Below, piece after piece: positions 1 to 7,596 of a DNA stretch of 64,000 nt; the stretch's first letter is position 1; each line of letters begins with the position of its first letter. The DNA is from an uncultured Winogradskyella sp. GTDB lineage: Bacteria; Bacteroidota; Bacteroidia; Flavobacteriales; Flavobacteriaceae. The DNA lies in the NCBI RefSeq assembly GCF_947498005.1, contig NZ_CANMIW010000001.1:186001-250000 (forward strand), in the 5' to 3' direction. The position numbers and the translations under genes were made by a program. Under the pieces are notes generated by a model. That model worked only from the letters and a program-made list of their open reading frames with translations. It made no database searches and had not been told where the DNA came from.

Positions 1-131
1 TGACCAATGTGTAAATATCCATTTGGTTCTGGCGGAAAACGAAAACGAAGCTTTTCTTTTGGTAAACCATTCGCTAAATCTTCTTCTATTATATGCTCAA
101 TAAAATTGAGGGCTTTTATTTCTTCTGACAT
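1..131 (-). CDS. glnS: Glutaminyl-tRNA synthetase, N-terminal fragment (continues past the left edge)
   Basis: Charges tRNA-Gln with glutamine in the cytoplasm. Only the first 43 codons are present; the gene runs leftward out of the window. The start is the ATG at 129-131, and the translation reaches [11 protein letters not shown], the class I HIGH signature of GlnRS/GluRS. The short N-terminal lead ([11 protein letters not shown]) is typical of bacterial GlnRS rather than GluRS. It points away from the zinc-ribbon gene and folB; closeness of glnS and folB is, as far as I recall, common in flavobacteria. The 3' end, the KMSKS loop and the anticodon-binding domain cannot be seen. Confidence 0.9.
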   Translation of the reverse strand, partial: MSEEIKALNFIEHIIEEDLANGLPKEKLRFRFPPEPNGYLHIG

Positions 132-140
132 GTTTAAGGT

Positions 141-168
141 ATTAGCTGTTGACTATTAGCTGTTAGGT
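141..168. repeat. Imperfect 14-bp tandem repeat upstream of glnS
   Basis: ATTAGCTGTTGACT at 141-154 is followed directly by ATTAGCTGTTAGGT at 155-168 (11 of 14 positions the same). It lies in the glnS 5' leader. No function is evident; it may be slippage debris. Confidence 0.5.
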
Positions 169-288
169 AAATCTTATATACATAACTCTAAACATCAACA
201 TCATTATTCCAGTTGGTAAAATTAAGCAAAATGTAACATTTATTTATCTTTTTAGACTGATAGTATGAATCAAAACTTATAGAAAATT

Positions 289-489
289 ATGAATTATATC
301 TGCCCAAAATGCGACAATACAACTTATGAAGTTGACGAAATGAGAGCAACTGGTGGACGATGGTCTAAAATATTTGATATTCAGAATAAAAAATTCAGCT
401 CAGTAACTTGTAAAAAGTGTAGTTATACAGAATTTTATAAAGCAAAGACTAGCGCATTGAGTAATGTTTTTGATTTGTTTACGAATTAA
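289..489 (+). CDS. Small zinc-ribbon protein (DUF2082-like)
   Basis: A 66-residue cytoplasmic protein with two CxxC knuckles, CPKC (residues 5-8) and CKKC (residues 41-44), the layout of a treble-clef/zinc-ribbon fold. The phrase KFSSVTCKKCSYTEFY matches the DUF2082 family of predicted nucleic-acid-binding zinc ribbons. No enzyme motif and no transmembrane segment are present. It stands alone between glnS and folB. The zinc-ribbon call is good from the cysteine spacing; a role in nucleic-acid binding is only what is assumed for the family. Confidence 0.75.
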   Translation: MNYICPKCDNTTYEVDEMRATGGRWSKIFDIQNKKFSSVTCKKCSYTEFYKAKTSALSNVFDLFTN

Positions 490-664
490 GTTAGTCGGTT
501 TATGAATATAGACTTAAGACCGCTTCGCTTTTAGAACAAAGAACAAAGACCTATTTAGTGATAACTGATAAAAATTTTGTTTTTATTCAACAATTACGAT
601 TTTAACCATTTCTCATGTATGTTACTTCAGTTGCGAACAGTGACCAAAATTCATCAAGAAATAT

Positions 665-672
665 TACTTTTG
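665..672 (+). promoter_or_regulatory. Bacteroidota -7 element, folB
   Basis: TACTTTTG fits TAnnTTTG. Its last base is only 4 nt before the folB ATG at 677, so the transcript would start at or next to the start codon (leaderless). No clear TTG -33 box was found at 19-21 bp. Confidence 0.35.
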
Positions 673-676
673 AATC

Positions 677-1039
677 ATGGGAATAATAAAAGTTGAAAAC
701 ATACGCATATTTGCTAATCATGGTTGTTTAAAAGAAGAAACGGCTATTGGTAGTGATTATAGAGTAGATATAGAAGTCAAAGCTGACTTAAAAAAATCAT
801 CTAAATCTGATGACTTAAGTGATACAGTAGATTATGTGTTTTTAAACAAAGTAGTACGTGAAGAAATGGCAATACCTTCTAAGTTATTAGAAACAGTAGC
901 TCAACGGATTTTAGATCGTGTTTTTAAAGATTCTTCAATAATTACAAAAGCCACAGTTGCGGTAAGTAAAATTAATCCACCAATTGGTGGTGATGTTGAG
1001 ATGGTTACGATAAAAATGAATCAGAATCGAAAAAAGTGA
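677..1039 (+). CDS. folB: Dihydroneopterin aldolase
   Basis: Converts 7,8-dihydroneopterin to 6-hydroxymethyl-7,8-dihydropterin plus glycolaldehyde in folate synthesis. The 120-residue length is normal for FolB. The N-terminus IKVENIRIFANHGC has the family's conserved HGC segment, and the middle contains DTVDYVFL followed by KLLETVAQRI, with the conserved Glu-Thr of the active site, ending in the PPIGGDVEMVTI strand. No other folate gene is adjacent. The start at 677 gives the usual FolB N-terminus, so the very short or absent leader implied by the nearby -7 box is not caused by a misplaced start. Confidence 0.9.
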   Translation: MGIIKVENIRIFANHGCLKEETAIGSDYRVDIEVKADLKKSSKSDDLSDTVDYVFLNKVVREEMAIPSKLLETVAQRILDRVFKDSSIITKATVAVSKINPPIGGDVEMVTIKMNQNRKK

Positions 1040-1069
1040 AGCTATTTAGCTTAAAAAGTATATAATTTA

Positions 1070-1077
1070 TATATTTG
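1070..1077 (+). promoter_or_regulatory. -7 element of the tRNA-Cys promoter
   Basis: TATATTTG followed by CGCTC is a full match to TAnnTTTG, 48 bp before the tRNA. A weak -33 candidate (TTTA, 1045-1048) sits 21 bp upstream. Confidence 0.5.
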
Positions 1078-1125
1078 CGCTCTCGTTAGTTATTAATGAG
1101 ATTCCTTTTTTTCAAAAGAATTTAG

Positions 1126-1196
1126 GGTGTCGTGGCCGAGTGGCTAGGCAGTGGTCTGCAACACCATCTACAGCGGTTCGAATCCGCTCGACACCT
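1126..1196 (+). tRNA. tRNA-Cys (anticodon GCA)
   Basis: A complete 71-nt cloverleaf. The acceptor stem GGTGTCG pairs with CGACACC, the anticodon loop CTGCAAC carries GCA, and the T arm is AGCGG-TTCGAAT-CCGCT. The discriminator base is T (U in RNA), the known identity element of cysteine tRNAs. No CCA is encoded. A terminator follows directly. Confidence 0.96.
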
Positions 1197-1200
1197 CAAA

Positions 1201-1236
1201 AAGCTTCTAAGTTCTCTTAGAGGCTTTTTTATTTTT
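1201..1236 (+). terminator. Rho-independent terminator after tRNA-Cys
   Basis: 11-bp stem (1201-1211 with 1216-1226, one G-U pair), TTCT loop, then a T-rich tail. Confidence 0.85.
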
Positions 1237-1306
1237 TAAATTTTAATAAAATTTGCAATAATAGGTACGCGGTTCTTACTAAACCTGTAGATCAAAACAC
1301 CTCAAG

Positions 1307-1335
1307 AAAGAGACACTTCTCAGTATCTCTTTTTT
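1307..1335 (+). terminator. Second terminator-like hairpin in the 1.2-1.56 kb gap
   Basis: AAAGAGACAC (1307-1316) pairs with GTATCTCTTT (1323-1332) with one mismatch, then T residues. No gene is evident between the tRNA-Cys terminator and this hairpin. The stretch 1269-1305 shares GCGGTTC and ACACCTCAA, in the same order, with the tRNA-Cys 3' half, so this may be the tail of a decayed tRNA copy. The rest of the gap up to 1562 shows nothing else I can name. Confidence 0.4.
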
Positions 1336-1562
1336 CATTTTCATTTATTAAACTAAGCTTAAACGTACTTTCTTATAAAGTTAATTTTTTTCATTAAAAA
1401 GCCTTTATACAACCTATTTACTTCTACTTATAAAACCTTATAAATTAGGTATTAGCTATAAAATACCAAAGCAATTTCACGGAAAACAGGGTAGTTCAGG
1501 GTTACAATCTCTAGTAATTTTGAACCATAGAATTTAATACTAATAAGCCCTTATTGAATACC

Positions 1563-2225
1563 ATGAATTTGGATAACATAACCTTGATAAGTCCACAAAA
1601 AATTTTAGAAAAAATTATTTTCTACAACAAATCGTTAGAAAAAAATACTCTCAAAATTTCTACAAGTATTCACTTTTCTAACGGTTCAATAAAAGAAGGA
1701 ATTCCTATTGATATTAATAAAACAGAAAAGGTAGTATTACTCCAATGCAAAGCATCTTTAATCTACATAAATATTAATTTATTAAATCATGTTGAGCTCA
1801 ATTCATCAACGCATAATATTGAGTTTCTTACTAATGAGGACCACATGGATCTTAGTAACACAAAAGTTTCTACATCATTAGAACTAAAACGTTTATTTAA
1901 ACAAGAAAAAGACATCATAGAAAAGTTATATGATTTTGAACTTAACTCAAAACTTATAATAAATAATCTTAAAACTGAACTTGAAAAATATCAATTCGAA
2001 GTATTTATTAAAGTTTTAAAAGACATATTAAACACTATTTCTAAAGATGATTTAGGTCACCAAGCACTAAATTCTTTGAAACTATTAGTTATTAAACCTG
2101 AGGATAACACAGCTCTAGAGCTAACTAAAATAAACGATACCATCAACATACACATAAATTTTAAAACCAAGTTTAAAACCGATTTTAAGACGCAATTAAG
2201 AGTTGTTTTAGAATCTAAATTATAA
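1563..2225 (+). CDS. Unrecognised protein, paralogue of the next gene
   Basis: I do not recognise the family. The ATG at 1563 (220 residues) is preferred over an in-frame TTG at 1554, which adds only three residues. No signal peptide or membrane segment; rich in Lys, Asn and Ile, so probably cytoplasmic. Its last 80 or so residues align with the last 80 of the downstream protein: both have a helix ending in KxxLxxI or SLKSI, then a conserved acidic step (KDDLGHQAL here, QDDMGKEAL there), then a hydrophobic strand ending in IK (LLVIK / TIIIK), and both end in a Leu-Glu helix (VLESKL / LLENNL). The two genes are 20 nt apart in one orientation, with a terminator after the second, so they are probably one transcript. 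Confidence 0.6.
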   Translation: MNLDNITLISPQKILEKIIFYNKSLEKNTLKISTSIHFSNGSIKEGIPIDINKTEKVVLLQCKASLIYININLLNHVELNSSTHNIEFLTNEDHMDLSNTKVSTSLELKRLFKQEKDIIEKLYDFELNSKLIINNLKTELEKYQFEVFIKVLKDILNTISKDDLGHQALNSLKLLVIKPEDNTALELTKINDTINIHINFKTKFKTDFKTQLRVVLESKL

Positions 2226-2245
2226 ATCAAAAAAATATAGACATT

Positions 2246-2656
2246 ATGGGATTAGCAGAAAAACGAGTAGCAAAAGCATTTGAAGCCAATGAATTTGAAA
2301 CTATTTTAAAAGAAATTAAGGATATCGTCGGAAAAGATATTGCAGTAAATGTAGATTGGAAAACATTATCTACTGACGGAATGAGTCATTTATACAATAA
2401 GGCCTGGCCTCCTGTTTATTTTGAACCTTTAGTTAATTCTTTAAAATCAATTTGCCAAGACGACATGGGAAAAGAAGCCTTAAACGATGAATTAGAAACC
2501 ATTATCATTAAAAATGAAGCAGGAAATTCTAGCTCAAATACTTGGGCAAGTTTTGATAATAACACCTTAACTTTAGATCATAAACCAACTTCTAATGTTC
2601 ATAACGTAGCGGAAAGAACAAAATCACTACAAACATTATTAGAAAATAATCTTTAA
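2246..2656 (+). CDS. Unrecognised small protein, paralogue of the preceding gene
   Basis: 136 residues, acidic, no signal peptide and no transmembrane segment. The N-terminal third (GLAEKRVAKAFEANEFETIL) is not matched in the neighbour; the C-terminal 80 residues are (see the preceding gene). A central WPPVYFEPLVNSLKSI segment leads into the shared DD-x-G-x-x-AL step. No known enzyme motif is present. The terminator at 2679-2710 closes the pair. Function unknown; co-transcription and shared architecture suggest that the two products act in the same process or bind each other. Confidence 0.65.
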   Translation: MGLAEKRVAKAFEANEFETILKEIKDIVGKDIAVNVDWKTLSTDGMSHLYNKAWPPVYFEPLVNSLKSICQDDMGKEALNDELETIIIKNEAGNSSSNTWASFDNNTLTLDHKPTSNVHNVAERTKSLQTLLENNL

Positions 2657-2678
2657 TATCAAGGTTAACTTAATTACG

Positions 2679-2710
2679 AAGGCTTCTAATTTTTATTTAG
2701 AAGCCTTTTT
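2679..2710 (+). terminator. Rho-independent terminator after the paralogue pair
   Basis: Perfect 11-bp stem AAGGCTTCTAA / TTAGAAGCCTT with a 7-nt loop, then TTT. Confidence 0.85.
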
Positions 2711-2738
2711 ATTTATGTGATATTTTGTAATGATGCTA

Positions 2739-3266
2739 TTAACTGTGTTTTCTATCAATTATTAAATAATCAAATAGCAACAGAATACTTAATAATAAAA
2801 CACCGATTGTAAATAATAATGAACCATAAGGCCAATGTTGAATTTTAAAAAGTATTCCAAAAAATAAAGCAAAAATTGTCAAAGCAATTAACAAGAAATA
2901 TAAAGCTTTTAAAAAAGAATTCTTCCTGTATTTTCTGTTTTTAAGATAATCTATGCCTTCAATAGAAAACCAATAGATAAAGAGAATAGCTAATAGAAAT
3001 TCAAAAACATATGGAAGATAAAATATGCGAAAAGCTTTAACTAAATAACTAAAAACCCAGAGTAAGATTAGACTCAACTTTATATAATCTAGCCTAGATT
3101 TATCTGCTTTTTTTATAAAACGAATACTATATAAAAGACCCATTGAAACTCCACTAATTAACATTAATTGCGTTGCATAAGGCCAGTGCATAATTTTGAA
3201 TAAGGCTCCAAAAATTAAAACAATTACAGCTAATCGTAGTGGAAATGTTAGAATTTTTGAATTCAT
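2739..3266 (-). CDS. GldL-like membrane protein with a duplicated FKIxHWPY motif
   Basis: 175 residues, almost entirely hydrophobic, with about five predicted membrane segments. The motif LFKIMHWPYA (residues 22-31) recurs as LFKIQHWPYG (139-148), each on a membrane helix, so the protein is probably an internal duplication of a two-helix unit. The F-K-I-x-H-W-P motif is the hallmark of the N-terminal membrane region of the gliding/T9SS motor protein GldL and related Bacteroidota membrane proteins. It lacks the long cytoplasmic domain of GldL, so it is not GldL itself. It follows the LysE-type gene by 13 nt and is likely co-transcribed. Function unknown. Confidence 0.6.
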   Translation of the reverse strand: MNSKILTFPLRLAVIVLIFGALFKIMHWPYATQLMLISGVSMGLLYSIRFIKKADKSRLDYIKLSLILLWVFSYLVKAFRIFYLPYVFEFLLAILFIYWFSIEGIDYLKNRKYRKNSFLKALYFLLIALTIFALFFGILFKIQHWPYGSLLFTIGVLLLSILLLFDYLIIDRKHS

Positions 3267-3279
3267 ATAAACATCGTAT

Positions 3280-3963
3280 TTACTGCATAGGATTTACCTT
3301 CTCAATCTGCTTAATACTTTTCTCATAAACTTTAGGAAAAAGCCCTTGAACCAATAGAAATATTCCGAAGATTAAAATGACTAATGACACGATTTTTTTA
3401 GTCTTAAAGATACGTCTTGGTGTTAACTTATTTCGTAGCCGTTTTGCAGCTGCTATTTTTACCAAATCTGCCAAAAAGTAAGAAATTAACATCGTAGTAA
3501 TAAAGATGGTTACACCATTATCTGAAGTTGTAATAGATGTACCAATTACAATAAAACCTAGCCAACCTAGTAATACACCAATATTAATAAAATTGAGTAA
3601 AAAACCTTTAATAAAAAGTTTACCGTAATCTTTCTTTGGAAGCTCAATTCTATGATGCTCTCTAACAATAGATCGGAAAGATTTAGATGTTTTAATAAAA
3701 CTTATAAGACCATAGACAACCAATAAAGTGCCACCAAATACTAACAGTTTAGGATCATCTTTAATTTTATCTAAAAGAGAGTCTGTACTAAAAAATATAA
3801 CGAAAATGAAAACAATATCTGCGAAAATAACGCCTAAATCAAATATTACAGCACTTGTAAAGCCTTTGGTTGCACCTGTTTCGAGTAGAACAAAAAAAAC
3901 AGGACCTATAGTAAAGGCTAAAATTATTCCAAATGGAATGGCTGTTAAGATATCGTCTAACAT
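3280..3963 (-). CDS. LysE/RhtB-family amino-acid exporter
   Basis: 227 residues with about six membrane helices. The N-terminus has the LysE-family pattern: a first helix with PFGIILAFTIGPVFF (the conserved G-P after a hydrophobic stretch), then GFTSAVIFDLGVIFAD. A loop around residues 80-110 separates the first three helices from the last three. The family exports amino acids or their analogues across the inner membrane; the substrate cannot be told. Probably one transcript with the downstream GldL-like gene. Confidence 0.8.
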   Translation of the reverse strand: MLDDILTAIPFGIILAFTIGPVFFVLLETGATKGFTSAVIFDLGVIFADIVFIFVIFFSTDSLLDKIKDDPKLLVFGGTLLVVYGLISFIKTSKSFRSIVREHHRIELPKKDYGKLFIKGFLLNFINIGVLLGWLGFIVIGTSITTSDNGVTIFITTMLISYFLADLVKIAAAKRLRNKLTPRRIFKTKKIVSLVILIFGIFLLVQGLFPKVYEKSIKQIEKVNPMQ

Positions 3964-4006
3964 GTATAAACTGCTGTTTACACAAATGTAAGAAACTAAG
4001 AGGAAT

Positions 4007-4678
4007 TTACATACGTTTTATTCTCCCACCAAGAAGTGTATTTTCTTTAACTTCTTTTGGATCACCATAAATAAATACCTCACCACCTGCTTTAATTCTA
4101 ACATCTACCATTTCAGAAACATTTACATGTGCCTCACCAGCAGCATTTATACTTACTTCGGTATTTTCGGTTATAAACTCTTTACCATTATAAACACCAC
4201 CTGTATAAATTGAAATATCTTGATTTTTAGAACTACCAGCTACATTTATTTCTCCACCAGTTACAGCTCTAATATTAGCATAACTAGTTTCTAAACTTGC
4301 TGTAATACCAGCACCTTCTTGTACTCTTAAATCTATTTCAAATTGCTTAATAGGATCTTTTACAATCACAAAAGCACCTTCATTAGCATCAATAACATCT
4401 ACAGAAACAAAATACAATTCTACAACAGTATCATTACCATCATAACTTTCTTCAAGATTCATGCGTATTTTTAATTTTCCATTGTTATTAACAACTTCTA
4501 CGTCTTCTTTATTTTTTCCAGAAATAATGACTTTATTTTCATCTGATTGAATCATTTTTACTTGGATTAAATCAAACACTTTTAAAGTTGAAAACTCACC
4601 TACAGTTTTCTCTATAGAATCTTGAGCATTCGCTGTAAAACCAACTATACATAGTATTACAAAGAAAAAATTTTTCAT
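4007..4678 (-). CDS. Secreted GIN-domain protein (DUF2807)
   Basis: 223 residues with a signal peptide (cleavage after about residue 18, FTANA-QDS). The mature protein is the head GIN domain common in Bacteroidota: an opening FSTLKVFDLIQVKMIQS strand pair, then a right-handed beta-helix-like run with repeated gain of short strands (VDVIDANEGAF, IRAVTGGEINVAGSS, VSINAAGEAHVNV, VRIKAGGEVFIYG). The substrate is unknown for the family; it is assumed periplasmic or surface-associated. The 11-nt gap to the upstream 78-residue gene suggests a shared transcript. Confidence 0.85.
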   Translation of the reverse strand: MKNFFFVILCIVGFTANAQDSIEKTVGEFSTLKVFDLIQVKMIQSDENKVIISGKNKEDVEVVNNNGKLKIRMNLEESYDGNDTVVELYFVSVDVIDANEGAFVIVKDPIKQFEIDLRVQEGAGITASLETSYANIRAVTGGEINVAGSSKNQDISIYTGGVYNGKEFITENTEVSINAAGEAHVNVSEMVDVRIKAGGEVFIYGDPKEVKENTLLGGRIKRM

Positions 4679-4689
4679 GTTTATAAAAT

Positions 4690-4926
4690 TTATTTTAAGA
4701 CTATCACTTTATTACTAAATAGCCATTTTAATTGAATTTCGTCGCCAGAACGCTTCTTAACAATGCGCCTTTGTGGTGATAATAAAACGGTTAAAAATGC
4801 AGAAATTCCTGTTAATACATAACGATTAATATCACTATACACTAGTTGGATTCCGAATCTTATAACCATATACGTTACTAAGAAGATTAAGAAAATATAT
4901 ATACTGGCTTTTGTAGATGTTTTCAT
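4690..4926 (-). CDS. Small two-helix membrane protein
   Basis: 78 residues with two hydrophobic helices (about residues 8-30 and 37-52), then a basic stretch SPQRRIVKKRSGDEIQLKW in the cytoplasm. Not a family I can name. It lies 2 nt downstream of the YbjQ-like gene and 11 nt upstream of the GIN gene, so the three are very likely one operon. Confidence 0.6.
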   Translation of the reverse strand: MKTSTKASIYIFLIFLVTYMVIRFGIQLVYSDINRYVLTGISAFLTVLLSPQRRIVKKRSGDEIQLKWLFSNKVIVLK

Positions 4927-4928
4927 AA

Positions 4929-5228
4929 TTAAACGGCCACTTTTACTGCTGTTCCTGTTACAGAAACCATAGCATAATTGTGTGTTGTAAGTTCTATTTC
5001 AACTTTAATACCTACAACCGCATTTGCATTTAATTTTGCTGCATTATTTTGTAAAGTTTGAAATGCTTCTTCTTTCACATCTTCTATACTATTCTGTATT
5101 TTAGTATAATATTTAGACATGCTAAAGCCCATAGATAAAGCTTCTTTATTCATAGCAACACCTGTTACAATGCCTAAATAATCTATTATTTTATAGTTTT
5201 CAATTGAGTTAGTTGTGGTAAGAATCAT
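4929..5228 (-). CDS. YbjQ/UPF0145 family protein
   Basis: 99 residues. The N-terminus ILTTTNSIENYKIIDYLGIVTG and the C-terminal NANAVVGIKVE ... VSVTGTAVKV match the UPF0145 (YbjQ, Pfam DUF74) fold, a small protein that forms pentamers in known structures. A heavy-metal-binding role has been proposed for the family but is not established. First gene of the leftward YbjQ - small membrane - GIN operon. Confidence 0.85.
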   Translation of the reverse strand: MILTTTNSIENYKIIDYLGIVTGVAMNKEALSMGFSMSKYYTKIQNSIEDVKEEAFQTLQNNAAKLNANAVVGIKVEIELTTHNYAMVSVTGTAVKVAV

Positions 5229-5346
5229 AATTGTTTGTTTAATAATTCCTAAAAATAAAGAAATTGTTTAAAAATGATTGATTTGTTAATCTGAACTCGT
5301 TTCAGATTCTAAAATAAATTCAGAATAACAAACTTTTCTTCAGTAT

Positions 5347-5366
5347 TAACATGATCTATCATGTTA
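5347..5366 (-). terminator. Hairpin just downstream of rnr
   Basis: TAACATGAT-CT-ATCATGTTA is a perfect 9-bp inverted repeat starting 1 nt after the rnr stop codon. No long T tail, so termination is only a guess; it may instead protect the 3' end. Confidence 0.35.
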
Positions 5367-5367
5367 T

Positions 5368-7596
5368 TTATTCCGTTTCAGGTTTTCCAACCATATAAAA
5401 ATCTAAGTGTTTCTTAGTTAAGTCTGTATTTTTCACTTTCACAATTACTTCATCTCCAAGTTGATACACAACGCCTGAATTTTTACCAACCATAGCATAT
5501 TGATCCTGGTCAAACTGATAGTGATCATCTTTCATATCTCTAACACTTACCATACCTTCACATTTATTAGAAATAATTTCTACATAAATTCCCCAATCTG
5601 TAACACCAGAAATAACACCAACAAATTCTTCGTCTTGATGATCTTGCATAAAACGAATTTGCATGTACTTAATAGAATCTCGCTCAGCTTTAGTTGCTAA
5701 ATATTCCATATTACTAGAATGTTTACAACGCTCTTCATACACCTCTTCATTTGCAGATTTTTCGCCATCTAAATAGCGTTGTAATAAACGATGTGCCATA
5801 ACATCTGGATAACGACGAATTGGCGATGTAAAGTGGCTATAATAGTCAAAAGATAAACCGTAATGACCAATATTATGCGTGGTATATTCTGCTTTAGACA
5901 TGGTTCTAATCGTTAACGTATCTACTAAATTCTGTTCTTTTTTACCAACAACATCTTTGAGTAAATTATTTAACGAGGATGAAATACTACCTTTATCTTT
6001 AAAGTTTAATTTATGTCCAAAACGTGCTACAACGGTTTGTAATTGCGCTAATTTAGATTCATCTGGCTCATCGTGTACTCTGTATACAAATGTTTTTTTC
6101 TGTTTACCAACAAACTCTGAAACCTTTCTGTTGGCTAACAACATAAACTCTTCAATTAATTTATTAGCATCTTTACTCGTTTTAAAGAAAACACCAACTG
6201 GGTTAGCTTCTTCATCTAAATTAAATTTTACTTCAACTTTATCAAACGAAATAGCGCCATCTCGCATACGAGCACCTCGCATTTTACGCGCTAATTCATT
6301 CATTTTTAATACTGCAAAAGCAATATCGTTTGATGTTTTATATTGTTTTCCGGTTAACGAAACTTCAGTAGGAATTGTAGTATCAATATCTGAAATTGCT
6401 GCTTTAGAAGGCATTTCAGGATTATTTTCTATAATAGCCTGTGCTTCTTCGTAAGCGAAACGTGCATCAGAATACGTTACAGTTCTACCAAACCATTCGT
6501 TTTTAATTTCGCATTTTTCATTCATTTGAAACACGGCAGAAAAGGTATATTTTTCTTCGTGTGGACGTAAAGAACATGCACCATTAGATAAAATTTCTGG
6601 TAACATTGGTACTACACGATCTACTAAATAAATTGAGGTTGCACGCTCGTAAGCTTCGTCATCTAAAACCGTTCCTGGTTGTAAATAATGCGATACATCT
6701 GCGATATGTATTCCTATTTCATATAAACCATTATCTAAAACTGTAAACGATAAGGCATCATCAAAATCTTTAGCATCTTTTGGATCTATGGTAAAGGTTA
6801 AATCTTTACGCATATCTCTACGCTTAGCAATTTCTTCGGGTTTTATTTCTAAATCAATATTGTTAGCATAGGCTTCAACTTCATGAGGAAATTCTAATGG
6901 TAAACCATATTCTGCCATGATAGCATTAATCTCTGTACCGTGTTCTCCTGGTTTTCCTAGTACCTGAATTACTTTTCCGTTGGGAGAATCTGCTCTTTCT
7001 GGCCAATCTTCAAGAGATACAAGTACTTTATCTCCATCTTCTGCTTTGTTTATTTTATTGATAGGTACAAAAATATCTTTGTACATTTTGTTACTATCTG
7101 GTACAACAAAAGCAAAATTCTTTTTCTCATGAATTTGAATAGTACCAACATATTCCGTTTTTGCACGTTTAATAATATTGGTAATTTCTCCTTCTTGCTT
7201 GCCTCTATGTTTTCTTTTGTAAGCGTAAAATTCTACTTCATCGCCATTTAAAGCTTTATTAATATTGTTTGAAGCGATAAATACATCTTCTTCAAAATCA
7301 TCGCAAATAATATAACCGTTACCTTTAGATGCTAAATCTAAAATACCTGTATGATATTCTGTATTTACAACAACTTTAAATTTACCACGATCTACTTCTT
7401 CAATTTCTTGTTTAGCTTTAAGCTGGTGAAGCTTTTTTATAATCTGATTTCGGCTACTAGCATCGTTAACACCAAGTATAGCTGCAATCTGCTTATAATT
7501 AAAAGTTTTGTTTCTGTCTTTTTTTAAAATACCCAGAATAGTATTTGTATGATTTGAAATCCCTTTTTTAGATTTCTTTTTTTTCTTTTTTGTCAT
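5368..7596 (-). CDS. rnr: Ribonuclease R
   Basis: Processive 3'-to-5' exoribonuclease that degrades structured RNA in the cytoplasm. 742 residues, within the family range. Domain order: a Lys-rich N-terminus, a winged-helix-like segment (about 20-75), cold-shock OB folds (about 80-230), the RNB catalytic domain beginning near 265 with TIDPKDAKDFDDALS (the metal-binding Asp cluster), and a C-terminal S1 domain (about 655-735, VGVISGVTDWGIYVEI). The ATG at 7596 opens with a poly-Lys tract typical of flavobacterial RNase R. Monocistronic by spacing; a long AT-rich gap lies upstream. Confidence 0.96.
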   Translation of the reverse strand: MTKKKKKKSKKGISNHTNTILGILKKDRNKTFNYKQIAAILGVNDASSRNQIIKKLHQLKAKQEIEEVDRGKFKVVVNTEYHTGILDLASKGNGYIICDDFEEDVFIASNNINKALNGDEVEFYAYKRKHRGKQEGEITNIIKRAKTEYVGTIQIHEKKNFAFVVPDSNKMYKDIFVPINKINKAEDGDKVLVSLEDWPERADSPNGKVIQVLGKPGEHGTEINAIMAEYGLPLEFPHEVEAYANNIDLEIKPEEIAKRRDMRKDLTFTIDPKDAKDFDDALSFTVLDNGLYEIGIHIADVSHYLQPGTVLDDEAYERATSIYLVDRVVPMLPEILSNGACSLRPHEEKYTFSAVFQMNEKCEIKNEWFGRTVTYSDARFAYEEAQAIIENNPEMPSKAAISDIDTTIPTEVSLTGKQYKTSNDIAFAVLKMNELARKMRGARMRDGAISFDKVEVKFNLDEEANPVGVFFKTSKDANKLIEEFMLLANRKVSEFVGKQKKTFVYRVHDEPDESKLAQLQTVVARFGHKLNFKDKGSISSSLNNLLKDVVGKKEQNLVDTLTIRTMSKAEYTTHNIGHYGLSFDYYSHFTSPIRRYPDVMAHRLLQRYLDGEKSANEEVYEERCKHSSNMEYLATKAERDSIKYMQIRFMQDHQDEEFVGVISGVTDWGIYVEIISNKCEGMVSVRDMKDDHYQFDQDQYAMVGKNSGVVYQLGDEVIVKVKNTDLTKKHLDFYMVGKPETE

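Noticed and set aside
1554..1562. TTG start at 1554 for the first paralogue-pair gene
   Set aside because: It adds only three residues before an ATG at 1563; no ribosome-binding sequence favours the TTG.
5500..6454. Plus-strand ORFs inside rnr
   Set aside because: They are complements of a highly conserved RNase R catalytic region and show no motif.
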